Position numbers and translations under genes: made by a program
Part shown: piece by piece, positions 43,387-51,939 of the stretch
How the letters are laid out: every line of letters starts with the position of its first letter
Numbering within the stretch: position 1 is the first letter of the stretch
Notes under the pieces: generated by a model
Told to the model about the DNA's origin: nothing
The model's database searches: none
Seen by the model: the letters and a program-made list of their open reading frames with translations, nothing else
NCBI RefSeq assembly: GCF_002287075.1
Contig: NZ_NSKE01000006.1
Location: 62,001 to 126,000 of the forward strand
Length of the DNA: 64,000 nucleotides
Reading direction: 5' to 3'
Origin: Fodinibius salipaludis
Lineage (GTDB): Bacteria > Bacteroidota > Rhodothermia > Balneolales > Balneolaceae

Positions 43387-43611
43387 ATGGCTATAAAAAT
43401 CAAGTTGGATACCAGTGGACGACGCGGTAAAACGGTTACGATGATCTCGAATATTCAGCATAATCCGCAGGTAATTGAGAAGCTTGAAAAACAACTTAAG
43501 CAAAAATGTGGGGCCGGCGGAACCAGTTATGCCAAAACGATTGAGATCCAGGGGGACCACGTGGATAAAGTCAGGAATTTTCTCCAAAAAGAAGGTTATG
43601 ATGTGAAATAA
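43387..43611 (+). CDS. SUI1/YciH-type translation factor
   Basis: 74 residues. The eIF1/SUI1 fold is recognisable from GRRGKTVTMISNIQHNPQVI, the glycine-rich KQKCGAGGTSYAKTIEIQGDH and the last helix KVRNFLQKEGYDVK. The bacterial homologue YciH influences start-codon fidelity and non-canonical initiation on 30S subunits. At 74 residues it is the short form without the N-terminal extension of E. coli YciH. It is the last gene of a probable operon with the AAA+-like and CCGSGC proteins. Confidence 0.88.
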   Translation: MAIKIKLDTSGRRGKTVTMISNIQHNPQVIEKLEKQLKQKCGAGGTSYAKTIEIQGDHVDKVRNFLQKEGYDVK

Positions 43612-43765
43612 TTAATAAAACCGCTCCTGTCCCCCTACTTTATTAGGAGGGAATTCCCAACCCCTGAAATCAAATTTGAATTACTATCCAATGTCCCCTT
43701 TAAAGGAGAGATGTAAGAGGGGTTAAAAGGAGATGAAACTTAATAACTGAAGCAAATCAACGATT

Positions 43766-43942
43766 ATGAGCCTGAATATTTCAGAAGAAGAATACCAAGA
43801 GATTTTAGATCAAATTAAAGACGATGACAGTCCAGTAGGCATTGATGCCGGTAAAACGCATGTGCTCATCCTTCAAAAATTACTTCGGATCGAACGTCGA
43901 TTAGAAGCACTTGAAATGCGCTTTTTTGAGGAGGAAGAGTAA
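43766..43942 (+). CDS. small acidic hypothetical protein
   Basis: 58 residues, all helical in appearance: ISEEEYQEILDQIKDDD, then a Gly/Asp turn, then HVLILQKLLRIERRLEALEM and an acidic end FFEEEE. It is probably a small coiled-coil dimer. The ATG at 43766 is followed by one uninterrupted frame to 43942; the stop is 4 bases from the end of the converging Usp gene. The family is not recognised. Confidence 0.5.
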   Translation: MSLNISEEEYQEILDQIKDDDSPVGIDAGKTHVLILQKLLRIERRLEALEMRFFEEEE

Positions 43943-43946
43943 TTAC

Positions 43947-44864
43947 CTAATCTTTATCCAAGAGACTTTTCAATAATCCGATGTGTTCTTCTTTTTCTTT
44001 ATAAATTAGCACCGGTACCCCAAAATGATATTCCGCGAGATTATCTGCCATCTCATCGGTCAGTAATGCAGCCGCAGAAGTTTTACTTTTTGCTCCTACC
44101 ATAATCAAATCAGCCCGAGTTCGCAGAGTCAAATCATAGATCTGGTCGGCCTCCTTTCCATCCTTATTGACTGTAAAAACGCAGTCGGGAATATCTCCCA
44201 AATCGTACTTCTTCTTAAACTTTTCAAATTTCTTGTTCAGATGCTCATTCATCCGCTCAGAATACTTCTCCGAGGGTATATAGGGGAAGAATTGTGTTGG
44301 ATAGTTGTAAACATGCTGTAGATGGAGGTCCGCACCAACTGCTCCTGACATTTTTTGAGCTCGTTTTAATGCTCTTGCCGAAGCCTTTGAAAAGGTTATG
44401 GGAACATGCAGGTTTTCAAGTTTATACTGGGAGTTCTCGGCCACAAAAAGCAGAGAGCAGTGTGCATATTTCGTGATTTTTCGCGCCAATACCCCCTCTC
44501 CTTCATATCCCGTTTTTTTGCCCAATACCAACAGATCGGGATCAAATTCATTCAAAGCTGACAGCAACGTTTCCGATGTGTCACCGTCCCGAACGATAAT
44601 GTTGACGTGGGGTCCCTCGGCATCAAAATGCTGGTCTACTTTTTTCTTGAGCTCTTCCCGGATAATACTTTCAAGTGATTTCGATTTCTCTACTTCAGGA
44701 AACAGCTCATTGAGTTCTTCCGAAATCCCCTCATCCTCGATTACATGAATAAAAGTAAGATGTTCGGGTTCATGAATACCGGATAAAAAATACAGATACC
44801 CTAACACAAGACCATCCATATTTGTTAAGTCGAGGCCAACCATCCAATGTTTAAAAGAATTCAT
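43947..44864 (-). CDS. universal stress protein, tandem UspA domains
   Basis: 305 residues made of two UspA-like domains (about 5-150 and 155-290). The first has LTFIHVIEDEG and DPDLLVLGKKTGYEGEGVLARKITKYAHCSLLFVA, where G-x2-G-x9-G(S/T) of the ATP loop is only partly kept; the second has ARADLIMVGAKSKTSAAALLTDEMADNLAEY. It starts 21 bases after the BCCT transporter gene in one operon. Usp proteins next to osmolyte transporters (for example TeaD beside TeaABC) control transport; a similar regulatory role is inferred here. Confidence 0.88.
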   Translation of the reverse strand: MNSFKHWMVGLDLTNMDGLVLGYLYFLSGIHEPEHLTFIHVIEDEGISEELNELFPEVEKSKSLESIIREELKKKVDQHFDAEGPHVNIIVRDGDTSETLLSALNEFDPDLLVLGKKTGYEGEGVLARKITKYAHCSLLFVAENSQYKLENLHVPITFSKASARALKRAQKMSGAVGADLHLQHVYNYPTQFFPYIPSEKYSERMNEHLNKKFEKFKKKYDLGDIPDCVFTVNKDGKEADQIYDLTLRTRADLIMVGAKSKTSAAALLTDEMADNLAEYHFGVPVLIYKEKEEHIGLLKSLLDKD

Positions 44865-44885
44865 AACCGGATACCTTATAATATT

Positions 44886-46514
44886 TTATTCAGTAGTTTC
44901 ATCTTTTTGCTTGCGAACCAGGTTGGAAATCAACTCTTTATATGAATCGCGCTGTTTTTGCTCTTTGCGCTCTATTTTACGCTGATGTTCCTCGCTCAAT
45001 CCCTTGTACAAGCTATAACACATCAACAGCAAGATAAACAGAAACGGAAGTCCTGTGGTTATTGAAGCGGTTTGCAGGGCATTCAGCCCCCCTCCAATAA
45101 GTAATACCGCAGCTACCGCTCCCTCAGTCTGGGCCCAAAAAATACGCTGACCGACGGGCGCATCCAGCTTACCACCGCTGGTTAAACTGTCAATGACCAA
45201 CGATCCTGAATCTGATGAGGTTACAAAAAAGCTCATCACCAAAATGATGGCAACGATAGAGGTTATAAATCCTAACGGAAATTGCTCAAGCAGCACAAAA
45301 AGTGCGGTTGCTACATTCTCTTCCACAGCAGCACCGATATTGCCAATCCCCTGCATTTCCAGATTGATTGCCGTTCCACCGAATGCAGCAAGCCATAGGA
45401 AAGTCACAATGCTCGGAGCTATCAGTACTCCCAACACAAACTCTTTCACCGTTCTGCCTTTGGATATTCGAGCGATAAACATCCCTACATAGGGCGACCA
45501 CGAGACCCACCATGCCCAGTAGAAAACAGTCCATCCGTTTTGCCACGTTGATCCCTCGTAGGTTTCCGTCCAAAAGCTGTAGGTTAAAATATTGTTAGCA
45601 TAATGTCCGAGGTTTTGCACAAAGGAATCCATGATATAAATGGTGGGACCAACGATCAGCATAAAAATCAAAAACAATACTGCAATGCGGATATTTGCCT
45701 CGCTGAGTACCCGCACGCCCTTATCAATTCCCAAAATAACTGAACCCGTAGCCACCATGGTAATCCCTATAATTAATCCAACCTGCAACCAGACGGTGTC
45801 GGGGAATGCAAAAAGGTGATTTAGGCCGGCACTCACCTGTTTTACCCCCAGTCCGAGCGAGGTGGCTAATCCAAAAAGAGTAGCCAATACGGCCAGCGTA
45901 TCAATAACATCGCCAATCCAGCCTTCAATTCGATCTCCCAGCACGGGATAAAAAACCGATCGGAATGAGAGCGGCAGTCCCCGGTTAAAAGCAAAAAAGG
46001 CTAATGAAAGCGCGACAATAGCATAGATACCCCAGGCGTGAAAACCCCAGTGAAGATAGGTCAAACTCATAGCCTGTCGTGCAGCTTCTACCGTTTCTCC
46101 CTCTGCCATGGGCGGACTCAAAAAATGATAGATGGGCTCGGCAACACTCCAGAACATGATCCCAATCCCCATTCCGGCACTAAAGAGCATGGCAAACCAT
46201 GCCATGGTGCTAAACTCCGGTTTGGCATCGGCACCGCCCAGCCGAATACTTCCAAAGCGACTAAAAGCTATCGCAAGGGAAAATATCAGAAAGGCATTTA
46301 CTGATAAAATAAAGAGCCATCCCATCTTGTTTGAAATATAACTCTGTACGCTCTCAAACATTTTTTGGGCCTGCTCTCCCATCACGAGTGTAATTACAAT
46401 CATTGCGAGTATGAGAACAACGGATGACCAAAAGACAGGCTTATGTACGTCGAAATATTTTTTAATTCTCTCTTGCTCAGCTTTCTCTTCTGAATCTTCT
46501 GACCGTAAGCTCAT
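44886..46514 (-). CDS. BCCT-family transporter (betaine/choline/carnitine type)
   Basis: 542 residues with 12 membrane helices. The family signatures are clear: SAGMGIGIMFWSVAEPIYHF (glycine-rich TM3 with the Na/betaine path) and FYWAWWVSWSPYVGMFIARIS in TM8 with the aromatic box. GMGIGI rather than GMGIGM in the unwound helix suggests sodium coupling. A charged C-terminal tail of about 50 residues (KGLSEEHQRKIERKEQKQRD) could sense osmotic strength as in BetP. The transporter brings in compatible solutes at high salinity, consistent with a halotolerant host. The Usp gene follows in the same transcript. Confidence 0.93.
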   Translation of the reverse strand: MSLRSEDSEEKAEQERIKKYFDVHKPVFWSSVVLILAMIVITLVMGEQAQKMFESVQSYISNKMGWLFILSVNAFLIFSLAIAFSRFGSIRLGGADAKPEFSTMAWFAMLFSAGMGIGIMFWSVAEPIYHFLSPPMAEGETVEAARQAMSLTYLHWGFHAWGIYAIVALSLAFFAFNRGLPLSFRSVFYPVLGDRIEGWIGDVIDTLAVLATLFGLATSLGLGVKQVSAGLNHLFAFPDTVWLQVGLIIGITMVATGSVILGIDKGVRVLSEANIRIAVLFLIFMLIVGPTIYIMDSFVQNLGHYANNILTYSFWTETYEGSTWQNGWTVFYWAWWVSWSPYVGMFIARISKGRTVKEFVLGVLIAPSIVTFLWLAAFGGTAINLEMQGIGNIGAAVEENVATALFVLLEQFPLGFITSIVAIILVMSFFVTSSDSGSLVIDSLTSGGKLDAPVGQRIFWAQTEGAVAAVLLIGGGLNALQTASITTGLPFLFILLLMCYSLYKGLSEEHQRKIERKEQKQRDSYKELISNLVRKQKDETTE

Positions 46515-46632
46515 TAAAATACTTTTAATTAAGCATTAATAAATCCGCACTGATTGCTTTTACCCTACTAAATTGGATTAATAAATAAAACGTTCAGTGT
46601 TAAACAAATCAATTAGCTGAACACCGGCAATA

Positions 46633-46661
46633 AAAAAGGGATATGGAACGACCCATATCCC
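46633..46661 (-). terminator. Rho-independent terminator of the metallopeptidase-like gene
   Basis: GGGATATGG pairs with CCATATCCC (within 46638-46661); on the - strand it is followed by TTTTTT. It sits 24 bases after the stop of the - strand gene at 46685. Confidence 0.8.
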
Positions 46662-46684
46662 CAAGAATAGAAAAAAAGTATTGC

Positions 46685-47179
46685 TTACAAATTCACTTTG
46701 CTTTCTCTTTTCGGATCTAAATCGTAAAGCGACGATACCGTAGCCTGCACAGTTTTATACCAGTCGTTGCCGTACTTATCATTGATCTCATAAAAATCAG
46801 AAAAATCAGGCTTGCGAACCTTCATCTTCCATTCCTGATTTTTGGCTTTGTATACAGGATCCACATGCAAGAGCTGATGAAATACGACCATCTCGCGGGT
46901 CTTCTGATCAAGCATATCCCACATTTCACCGGAAATTTCAATGAGGTAATTATGACCGGAATAATACTCTACTTCGCGGGATGCTTTTTTACACTTGGCA
47001 GCTTTGTATTTCGAAAGGTTTGGATATACCAAAAAATAGCCGATCGAGGCGGGACCAAAATCAAGGGTTTCCCGCTCTATCACTGTTTCTGCTATTTTTG
47101 CTATTTCTGGAGATTCCATTAATTGTTTGTTGCTATGGGCAACGGTATCTCCGGGCTTCAAAAAATCATTGTCTTTCAT
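46685..47179 (-). CDS. phage-type metallopeptidase-like protein with HQxxH site
   Basis: 164 residues. The layout follows the putative phage metallopeptidase family: YLIEISGEMWDMLDQKTREMVVFHQLLHVD, in which the helix carrying the zinc site usually reads HELxH. Here Gln102 stands where the catalytic Glu is expected (H101-Q-L-L-H105), so zinc could be bound but normal hydrolysis is unlikely. The upstream KYKAAKCKKAS and downstream KVRKPDFSDFYEINDKYG are family-like. The gene is alone on the - strand between the BCCT operon and the RAYT element. Confidence 0.7.
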   Translation of the reverse strand: MKDNDFLKPGDTVAHSNKQLMESPEIAKIAETVIERETLDFGPASIGYFLVYPNLSKYKAAKCKKASREVEYYSGHNYLIEISGEMWDMLDQKTREMVVFHQLLHVDPVYKAKNQEWKMKVRKPDFSDFYEINDKYGNDWYKTVQATVSSLYDLDPKRESKVNL

Positions 47180-47278
47180 GGACGTACATCTTCTATTTTA
47201 AATTCAGAATTTCGTGGTGATCAAAGGTATGATTCTAAGGTGATCTTTTCATCCATAAAAGATGAAATAATTACCCCC

Positions 47279-47436
47279 CCCATCAGACCGCTGGTCTTGC
47301 GATCGGATGGGTAGAATGAAAGTATCTACATTGCCCTTTTAACCATCGGATGGCCTGCCTGCACGAAGCCTTCCGGTAGCATAGTCATTCGAAATACAAG
47401 TTTCGGCGTAGGCGCGCAACTACAGCCATCCGATGG
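47279..47436. repeat. REP-like palindromes, left of RAYT
   Basis: A 31-base element at 47280-47310 (CCATCAGACCGCTGGTC, then TTGCGATCGGATGG) forms a stem in which CCATC/GATGG and GACC/GGTC can pair. It is followed by the short palindrome CCATCGGATGG (47343-47353) and CCATCCGATGG (47426-47436). The same 31-base element with one change lies at 48078-48108 on the other side of the transposase. Confidence 0.8.
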
Positions 47437-47509
47437 GGATTTAAGCTGAAAACTGTAAGGATTTGAACCTTAAACAGTCTTACTGTTAGTATCTAACTAA
47501 AATAATTTT

Positions 47510-48070
47510 ATGGAATTTAAGCAGGGAAAGATTTACCACACATACAATCGGGGAAATAATAAACAGCTGATATTTTGTTCAACAGAAAACTATTTATTTT
47601 TTCTAAGGAAAATGCGGAATCACATTCTTCCTGAAGCCCGAATATTGGCCTACTGTTTAATGCCCAATCATTTTCACTGGTTAGTACATATTCAAAATAA
47701 ATATAACCAAGAATCCAATTCTCTTAATAAAGAGATTGGAATCCTCTTACGATCTTATACTCAGGCAATAAATAAACGCTTTAGTAGAACAGGGTCCTTA
47801 TTTCAACAAGGGACTAATGCTGTTGAAATTAACAGTCAAATTTATGCTCTAACTTGTTTTCATTATATCCATCAGAATCCAGTTAAAGCAAATTTAGTGA
47901 ATCAAATGGAGAAATGGCCCTTTTCTTCTTTTCCTGATTATGCAGGTATAAGGGATGGGAGCCTTGTAAATAAAAAGTTTGCTTACCAATATTTAGATAT
48001 AGCACCGGAATCTTTTGTTGCAGAATCTAAAAAAGCAATTGATCCTAAGATTATCAAAAATCTATATTGA
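47510..48070 (+). CDS. REP-associated tyrosine transposase (RAYT, Y1 HUH family)
   Basis: 186 residues. The HUH motif CLMPNHFHWLVH (His54, His56) and the nucleophile Tyr83 in LLRSYTQAINKRFSRTGSLFQ are both present, as are FHYIHQNPVKANLV and WPFSSFPDY, which define the REP-associated branch of the IS200/IS605 superfamily. RAYTs are usually single-copy domesticated enzymes that process REP palindromes; they lack ends typical of autonomous insertion sequences. Here REP-like palindromes flank the gene on both sides, so the unit is a complete REPtron. The N-terminal KIYHTYNRGNNKQ is also family typical. Confidence 0.9.
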   Translation: MEFKQGKIYHTYNRGNNKQLIFCSTENYLFFLRKMRNHILPEARILAYCLMPNHFHWLVHIQNKYNQESNSLNKEIGILLRSYTQAINKRFSRTGSLFQQGTNAVEINSQIYALTCFHYIHQNPVKANLVNQMEKWPFSSFPDYAGIRDGSLVNKKFAYQYLDIAPESFVAESKKAIDPKIIKNLY

Positions 48071-48074
48071 AAGT

Positions 48075-48172
48075 CATCCATCCGACCGCTGGTCTTGCGA
48101 TCGGATGGATAAATGAAGCTATCTTTCCATCCATCGGTTGGCAACATCAGCCATCCGGTGGGGCTCGTCTCC
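48075..48172. repeat. REP-like palindromes, right of RAYT
   Basis: A copy of the left element at 48078-48108 (CCATCCGACCGCTGGTC, then TTGCGATCGGATGG), followed by ATCCATCGGTTGG and CCATCCGGTGG, degenerate partner palindromes. The stretch lies between the RAYT stop and the 3' end of the nei-like gene. Confidence 0.8.
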
Positions 48173-48202
48173 AAACCGGTGGAGTTGTAACTGCCGATGG
48201 TA

Positions 48203-49027
48203 CTATGTCTCCAACTGACAATTAGAACAAAAATAGATTTTTCGGCCACCGTTCTTCTCCTCCTCTATTATTGAACCACATTTGTGACAATGGTCATCCG
48301 TTCGATTATAAACAAAGTGTCGGTAGTCGCTGCGAGGAGCATTCTCGCGCTTTAGAGCTTCTACAATTTCAGGATCATTAGTTATCCCGCCTGTTTTATA
48401 TGATCGTGTAGTAAGTTTAAATGTAGCTTCAGCAAGCGATGCCTTTTGTTGATCTGAATATGCGCGCAATTTCTTTCGGGGATTCACTTTGGCATAAAAC
48501 ATAATTTCGCTGCGCAGGTAATTGCCAATTCCACTCACAAATCCCTGGTCCAACAGTAAGGTAGTTAACTTTCTATTCTTGAACTCGTCGGACTGATACT
48601 GTCTCAGAATATCCTCATATGTAGTATCGGGATGCAGCACATCGGGACCTAATTTTTTAATATAGGAATGTTGGTTCACCTCTTCCCTGTCCAACATCTC
48701 AATTTCGGATGCCGAATATAGATAGGCCGACTTTTCGCCATTGTGGATAGCCACCCGCAACGACCGATTGGTATCGGGCTGCTCACCGGAGTCGCTCACC
48801 ATCCATTTCCCATACAGCTGATTATGGCTGTACATAACTTTGTTATTATCGAAAAAAGTAAGAAGAGCTTTGCCGCGGGCTTCAACATTTTCGACAAACT
48901 GCCCTTTAAGCTTTGCCTCGTAATTCTTTAATTCATCAAAGGCAAAATAAAGATCCTCAATAGGTCGATTTTTAAGAGCATTTGTTAACGAATCGGCAGT
49001 TCTCCAAATTTCCGGTCCTTCTGGCAT
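48203..49027 (-). CDS. nei: endonuclease VIII-like DNA glycosylase (Fpg/Nei family)
   Basis: 274 residues. It begins with MPEGPEIWR: the invariant Pro2 (Schiff-base nucleophile after Met removal) and Glu3. ARGKALLTFF carries the conserved Lys (about residue 53), GFVSGIGNYLRSEI is the helix-two-turn-helix, and the end has a zinc finger C-x2-C-x16-C-x2-C (CHKCGS to CSNC). The enzyme removes oxidised pyrimidines and nicks the abasic site during base excision repair. The sequence around the finger (RTDDHCHKCG) fits Nei more than Fpg. Confidence 0.92.
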   Translation of the reverse strand: MPEGPEIWRTADSLTNALKNRPIEDLYFAFDELKNYEAKLKGQFVENVEARGKALLTFFDNNKVMYSHNQLYGKWMVSDSGEQPDTNRSLRVAIHNGEKSAYLYSASEIEMLDREEVNQHSYIKKLGPDVLHPDTTYEDILRQYQSDEFKNRKLTTLLLDQGFVSGIGNYLRSEIMFYAKVNPRKKLRAYSDQQKASLAEATFKLTTRSYKTGGITNDPEIVEALKRENAPRSDYRHFVYNRTDDHCHKCGSIIEEEKNGGRKIYFCSNCQLET

Positions 49028-49096
49028 AAAGAATATTTTTATCTGTTAAAATTTTCATTGACCTTACAACTTTAAGCTTTAAATCGTTCGCAAACT

Positions 49097-49495
49097 ATGG
49101 TCAGAACCATGATAGCCATCGCAGCAGGATATTTCTCGATTGCTGCGCTTAACAGCTTCATCCACATTATTACCTCTATCTATTTTAGAGGAGATATCAC
49201 GCTCACGGGTATCAGTCATTTACCATCTACCCAATGGATCATCGGAGTAACATTTTTACAATTTGCATTTGGCCTTTTTGGTGGATTACTGGCCACTACC
49301 GTTGCAAAAAATGCCTCAAAAGTTATCTTGGGTTTTATTTTAGTGATGGTAGCCGTATCACTTATTAACTACTCCGTAATGGCAGAAAATGAACCGCTCT
49401 GGTATCTGATCACAGCACCTGTCTTAACCATCAGCGGCATATATATAGGATACCTCCTCCAAACGCAAGAATCAAAAACTACATCCAATGAATAA
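49097..49495 (+). CDS. small four-helix membrane protein
   Basis: 132 residues with helices at about 4-24, 48-70, 75-95 and 100-122; a polar loop at 30-47 contains TGISHLPSTQW. There is no known domain. It overlaps the next lipoprotein gene by 8 bases (ATGAATAA), a sign of translational coupling, so both probably act together. The start at the ATG 49097 follows a divergent nei-like gene by 69 bases. Confidence 0.6.
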   Translation: MVRTMIAIAAGYFSIAALNSFIHIITSIYFRGDITLTGISHLPSTQWIIGVTFLQFAFGLFGGLLATTVAKNASKVILGFILVMVAVSLINYSVMAENEPLWYLITAPVLTISGIYIGYLLQTQESKTTSNE

Positions 49496-50699
49496 CAGTA
49501 AACTATTTCTGATTATAGTACTTACAGTAATTTTTATGGGGTGTAACTCATCCCCTGAGACTACTATGCAATTTTCAAATCCGGCAGCACAAAACAGCAT
49601 TTATCCCTATCTGCACAGTACCGGTGAACAATTGTATATGAGCTGGATAACGAACAATAGTGATCAAACCCATTCCCTCAATTATGCTTCATATTCCAAT
49701 GACGAATGGAGTGCTCAAGAAACTATTGCTACCGATTCAACATGGTTTGTAAATTGGGCCGACTTCCCTTCCATAATTGCCGATGACGGTGGTCCCATTG
49801 CAGCCCATTGGTTGAATAAAAAACCCGGCGGACCATATGCTTATGATGTCAACATTTCAACTGCCGATGAGTCCGGTAATTGGGGTAAGGAGATAATACC
49901 TCACAACGACGACACACCTACAGAACACGGGTTTGCATCAATGGTTCCCTGGGATGATAATTCATTCTTGGTCGTTTGGTTGGACGGACGACAAACGGAC
50001 GGTCGATCAGATGAGGACTACTACAACCTGGATTATGCCATGACACTACGCGGGGCGCTTATCGATCGTGATGGCAACATACAGCAACGATTTCTCATTG
50101 ACGATTCGGTCTGTGACTGCTGTCCAACATCACTTGTAAAAACATCCGACGGTGCTGTAGTAGCCTATCGGAATAGAACGGATAATGAAATACGTGATAT
50201 TTATACCAGTCGATTTAACGGTGAGGAATGGACTAATCCCCAAGCTGTTTATGACGATGGTTGGGAAATTGGCGCCTGTCCCGTAAACGGCCCCATGCTG
50301 GCAGCACAAGATTCATTAGTGACCATTGCATGGCATACGGGAGCAAATGATAGCCCCACTGCTAAATATGCCTATTCGGGAGATAGCGGTATGACGTTCA
50401 GCAAACCCGTCACACTTAATGATACTACTTCATTGGGACGCGTGGGCGCTGAGATGTCCAAAGGTGTTTCTTACCTGTCTTGGTTAGAAAAAGGGAAAGA
50501 CACAGCACTACTAAAGGTAGCTTCTTTTGACGGAGACAAACAGCTTAACCAATCAAAAACTGTTGCGGAACTTAATGAATCTCGAAGAACCGGATTTCCA
50601 CAAATGGAGCGAATGGGTAATGACTTAATTTTTGCATGGACACAATCTGATAGTATGGGGACCAAAATAGTCACAAAAAAATGGTCCCTAAATCCTTAG
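49488..50699 (+). CDS. lipoprotein with beta-propeller (sialidase-like/BNR) fold
   Basis: 403 residues. The lipobox is FMGC (Cys18). Repeated units of 40-60 residues contain the Asp-box/BNR style phrases YAYSGDSGMTFSKP, FNGEEWTNPQAV, and related WS/YS motifs, as in six-bladed propellers of the sialidase superfamily. An unusual CDCC motif (near residue 205) and a later GACPVNGP occur in the centre. The arginine triad of sialidases is not obvious, so catalysis is uncertain. The first codons overlap the preceding membrane-protein gene by 8 bases. Confidence 0.75.
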   Translation: MNNSKLFLIIVLTVIFMGCNSSPETTMQFSNPAAQNSIYPYLHSTGEQLYMSWITNNSDQTHSLNYASYSNDEWSAQETIATDSTWFVNWADFPSIIADDGGPIAAHWLNKKPGGPYAYDVNISTADESGNWGKEIIPHNDDTPTEHGFASMVPWDDNSFLVVWLDGRQTDGRSDEDYYNLDYAMTLRGALIDRDGNIQQRFLIDDSVCDCCPTSLVKTSDGAVVAYRNRTDNEIRDIYTSRFNGEEWTNPQAVYDDGWEIGACPVNGPMLAAQDSLVTIAWHTGANDSPTAKYAYSGDSGMTFSKPVTLNDTTSLGRVGAEMSKGVSYLSWLEKGKDTALLKVASFDGDKQLNQSKTVAELNESRRTGFPQMERMGNDLIFAWTQSDSMGTKIVTKKWSLNP

Positions 50700-51454
50700 G
50701 ACATATTATCAATATTTTCCGGTTCTTGATTCCGCCACTCAGACAGCTGATCCAAAATATCCTGCCTGACCTGAGTAGTAAGCTCCCGAATGTCAGACTT
50801 CTGCATACCTTCTGTTGATATGGGATCAAGCACCTTTAATTTGATATGCTTGGCTACACCAAACTTCCAGCTGCGTTTAGGTAAAGTATTTTGAGTCCCA
50901 TCGATAACCATTGGCAAAATGGGTATCTTTTCTCTGATAGCAAGATCAAAAGCACCGGCTTTAAAGCGACTTAATTTGCCATTGCGCGATCGGGTTCCCT
51001 CTGGAAAAAATATTACAGAACAGTCGTGATTCAGATAATGCCGGGCTTGTAGTAAAGTCTGTTCTCTGCGATCCGGGGCTTTTCGATCTACCGAAATATC
51101 ACCTGCAAGTTTCATCATCCACCCTATAACGGGAGTATCAAACAATTCTTTTTTGGCCACCCATTTCATTTCCCAGGGTAAGTTTGAAATCAAGGGTATA
51201 TCGGCCTGTGACAAGTGGTTACAGACCATAACATATGGCCTGCGATCATCAATATGTTCATATCCCGTGATGACTATCTGCCAGTTCGGATTTATTTTGG
51301 AGATGTACTTCCCGAGTTTGCGAAATAGTTTTCCCGTTCTATACCGGGCCGGATCACGATCAAATAGTCGACTTACCGCCAGTAAGGGCAGCCATATCAA
51401 TATAAGGATCACAATCCCTATCCAAATTGCAAGTGATTTAACAGTTGATAGCAT
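50696..51454 (-). CDS. 1-acylglycerol-3-phosphate acyltransferase (PlsC)
   Basis: 252 residues. An N-terminal membrane helix (8-27), HX4D in VCNHLSQADIP, KWVAKKELFDTPVIGWMM, and FPEGTRSRNGKLSRFKAG are textbook PlsC motifs. This is the second PlsC-family gene of the window and resembles the general phosphatidic acid synthase more than the OlsA-like one at 20.9 kb. The 3' end overlaps the converging propeller gene by 4 bases. Confidence 0.9.
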   Translation of the reverse strand: MLSTVKSLAIWIGIVILILIWLPLLAVSRLFDRDPARYRTGKLFRKLGKYISKINPNWQIVITGYEHIDDRRPYVMVCNHLSQADIPLISNLPWEMKWVAKKELFDTPVIGWMMKLAGDISVDRKAPDRREQTLLQARHYLNHDCSVIFFPEGTRSRNGKLSRFKAGAFDLAIREKIPILPMVIDGTQNTLPKRSWKFGVAKHIKLKVLDPISTEGMQKSDIRELTTQVRQDILDQLSEWRNQEPENIDNMS

Positions 51455-51498
51455 AGAAGTTGTTTCTATCTATAATTACAGAACGTTGTACCAATATC

Positions 51499-51933
51499 TT
51501 ATTCGTTAACGGGCTGGCTTTTGAGGGCAACATTTTGGGGTATCTGCCATGTAAGTAATGGATTATCAGTTTTCAACTGGTAGTGTCCAGAACTTCCGTC
51601 GAGCATATAGATTTCTATCCGGTCGGCATTTGGAAGTAACGGCACTGTTGCATAAAAATCGATCTCCGCATTACTATTATCTGTAGCGGGATATTCTATT
51701 CTCTCAAAATTAATCTTTTGTAATACATTACCCTCATCAAAAATATGCGCTTGATAACGCCCTTGTTGCCGGGACTTTACGAAAGCCTGGTCTCGCACCT
51801 GATAATCGACCACATGTAGCTGCCCATTCCTATCACTTAAAGCTAATGACAGTGTTTGGCTGGCAGATTGTTTGTCCTGAGAACATCCCAAAATAAGAAG
51901 CAGAATCGAAAGAACATATAATGACCATTTCAT
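51499..51933 (-). CDS. small lipoprotein of unknown function
   Basis: 144 residues with lipobox LILGC (Cys17). The mature part is a single beta-rich domain (QLHVVDYQVRDQAF, AHIFDEGNVLQKINF, ADRIEIYMLDGS, HYQLKTDNPLLTWQIP). The family is not recognised. It starts 6 bases after the DEAD-box helicase stop and ends 44 bases before the plsC start, so all three may be transcribed together. Confidence 0.65.
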   Translation of the reverse strand: MKWSLYVLSILLLILGCSQDKQSASQTLSLALSDRNGQLHVVDYQVRDQAFVKSRQQGRYQAHIFDEGNVLQKINFERIEYPATDNSNAEIDFYATVPLLPNADRIEIYMLDGSSGHYQLKTDNPLLTWQIPQNVALKSQPVNE

Positions 51934-51939
51934 ATTCCA

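Noticed and set aside
47510-48070. Autonomous IS200/IS605 insertion sequence
   Set aside because: The sequence features are those of REP-associated transposases, no tnpB-like gene is present and the flanks are REP-like palindromes, not IS ends.
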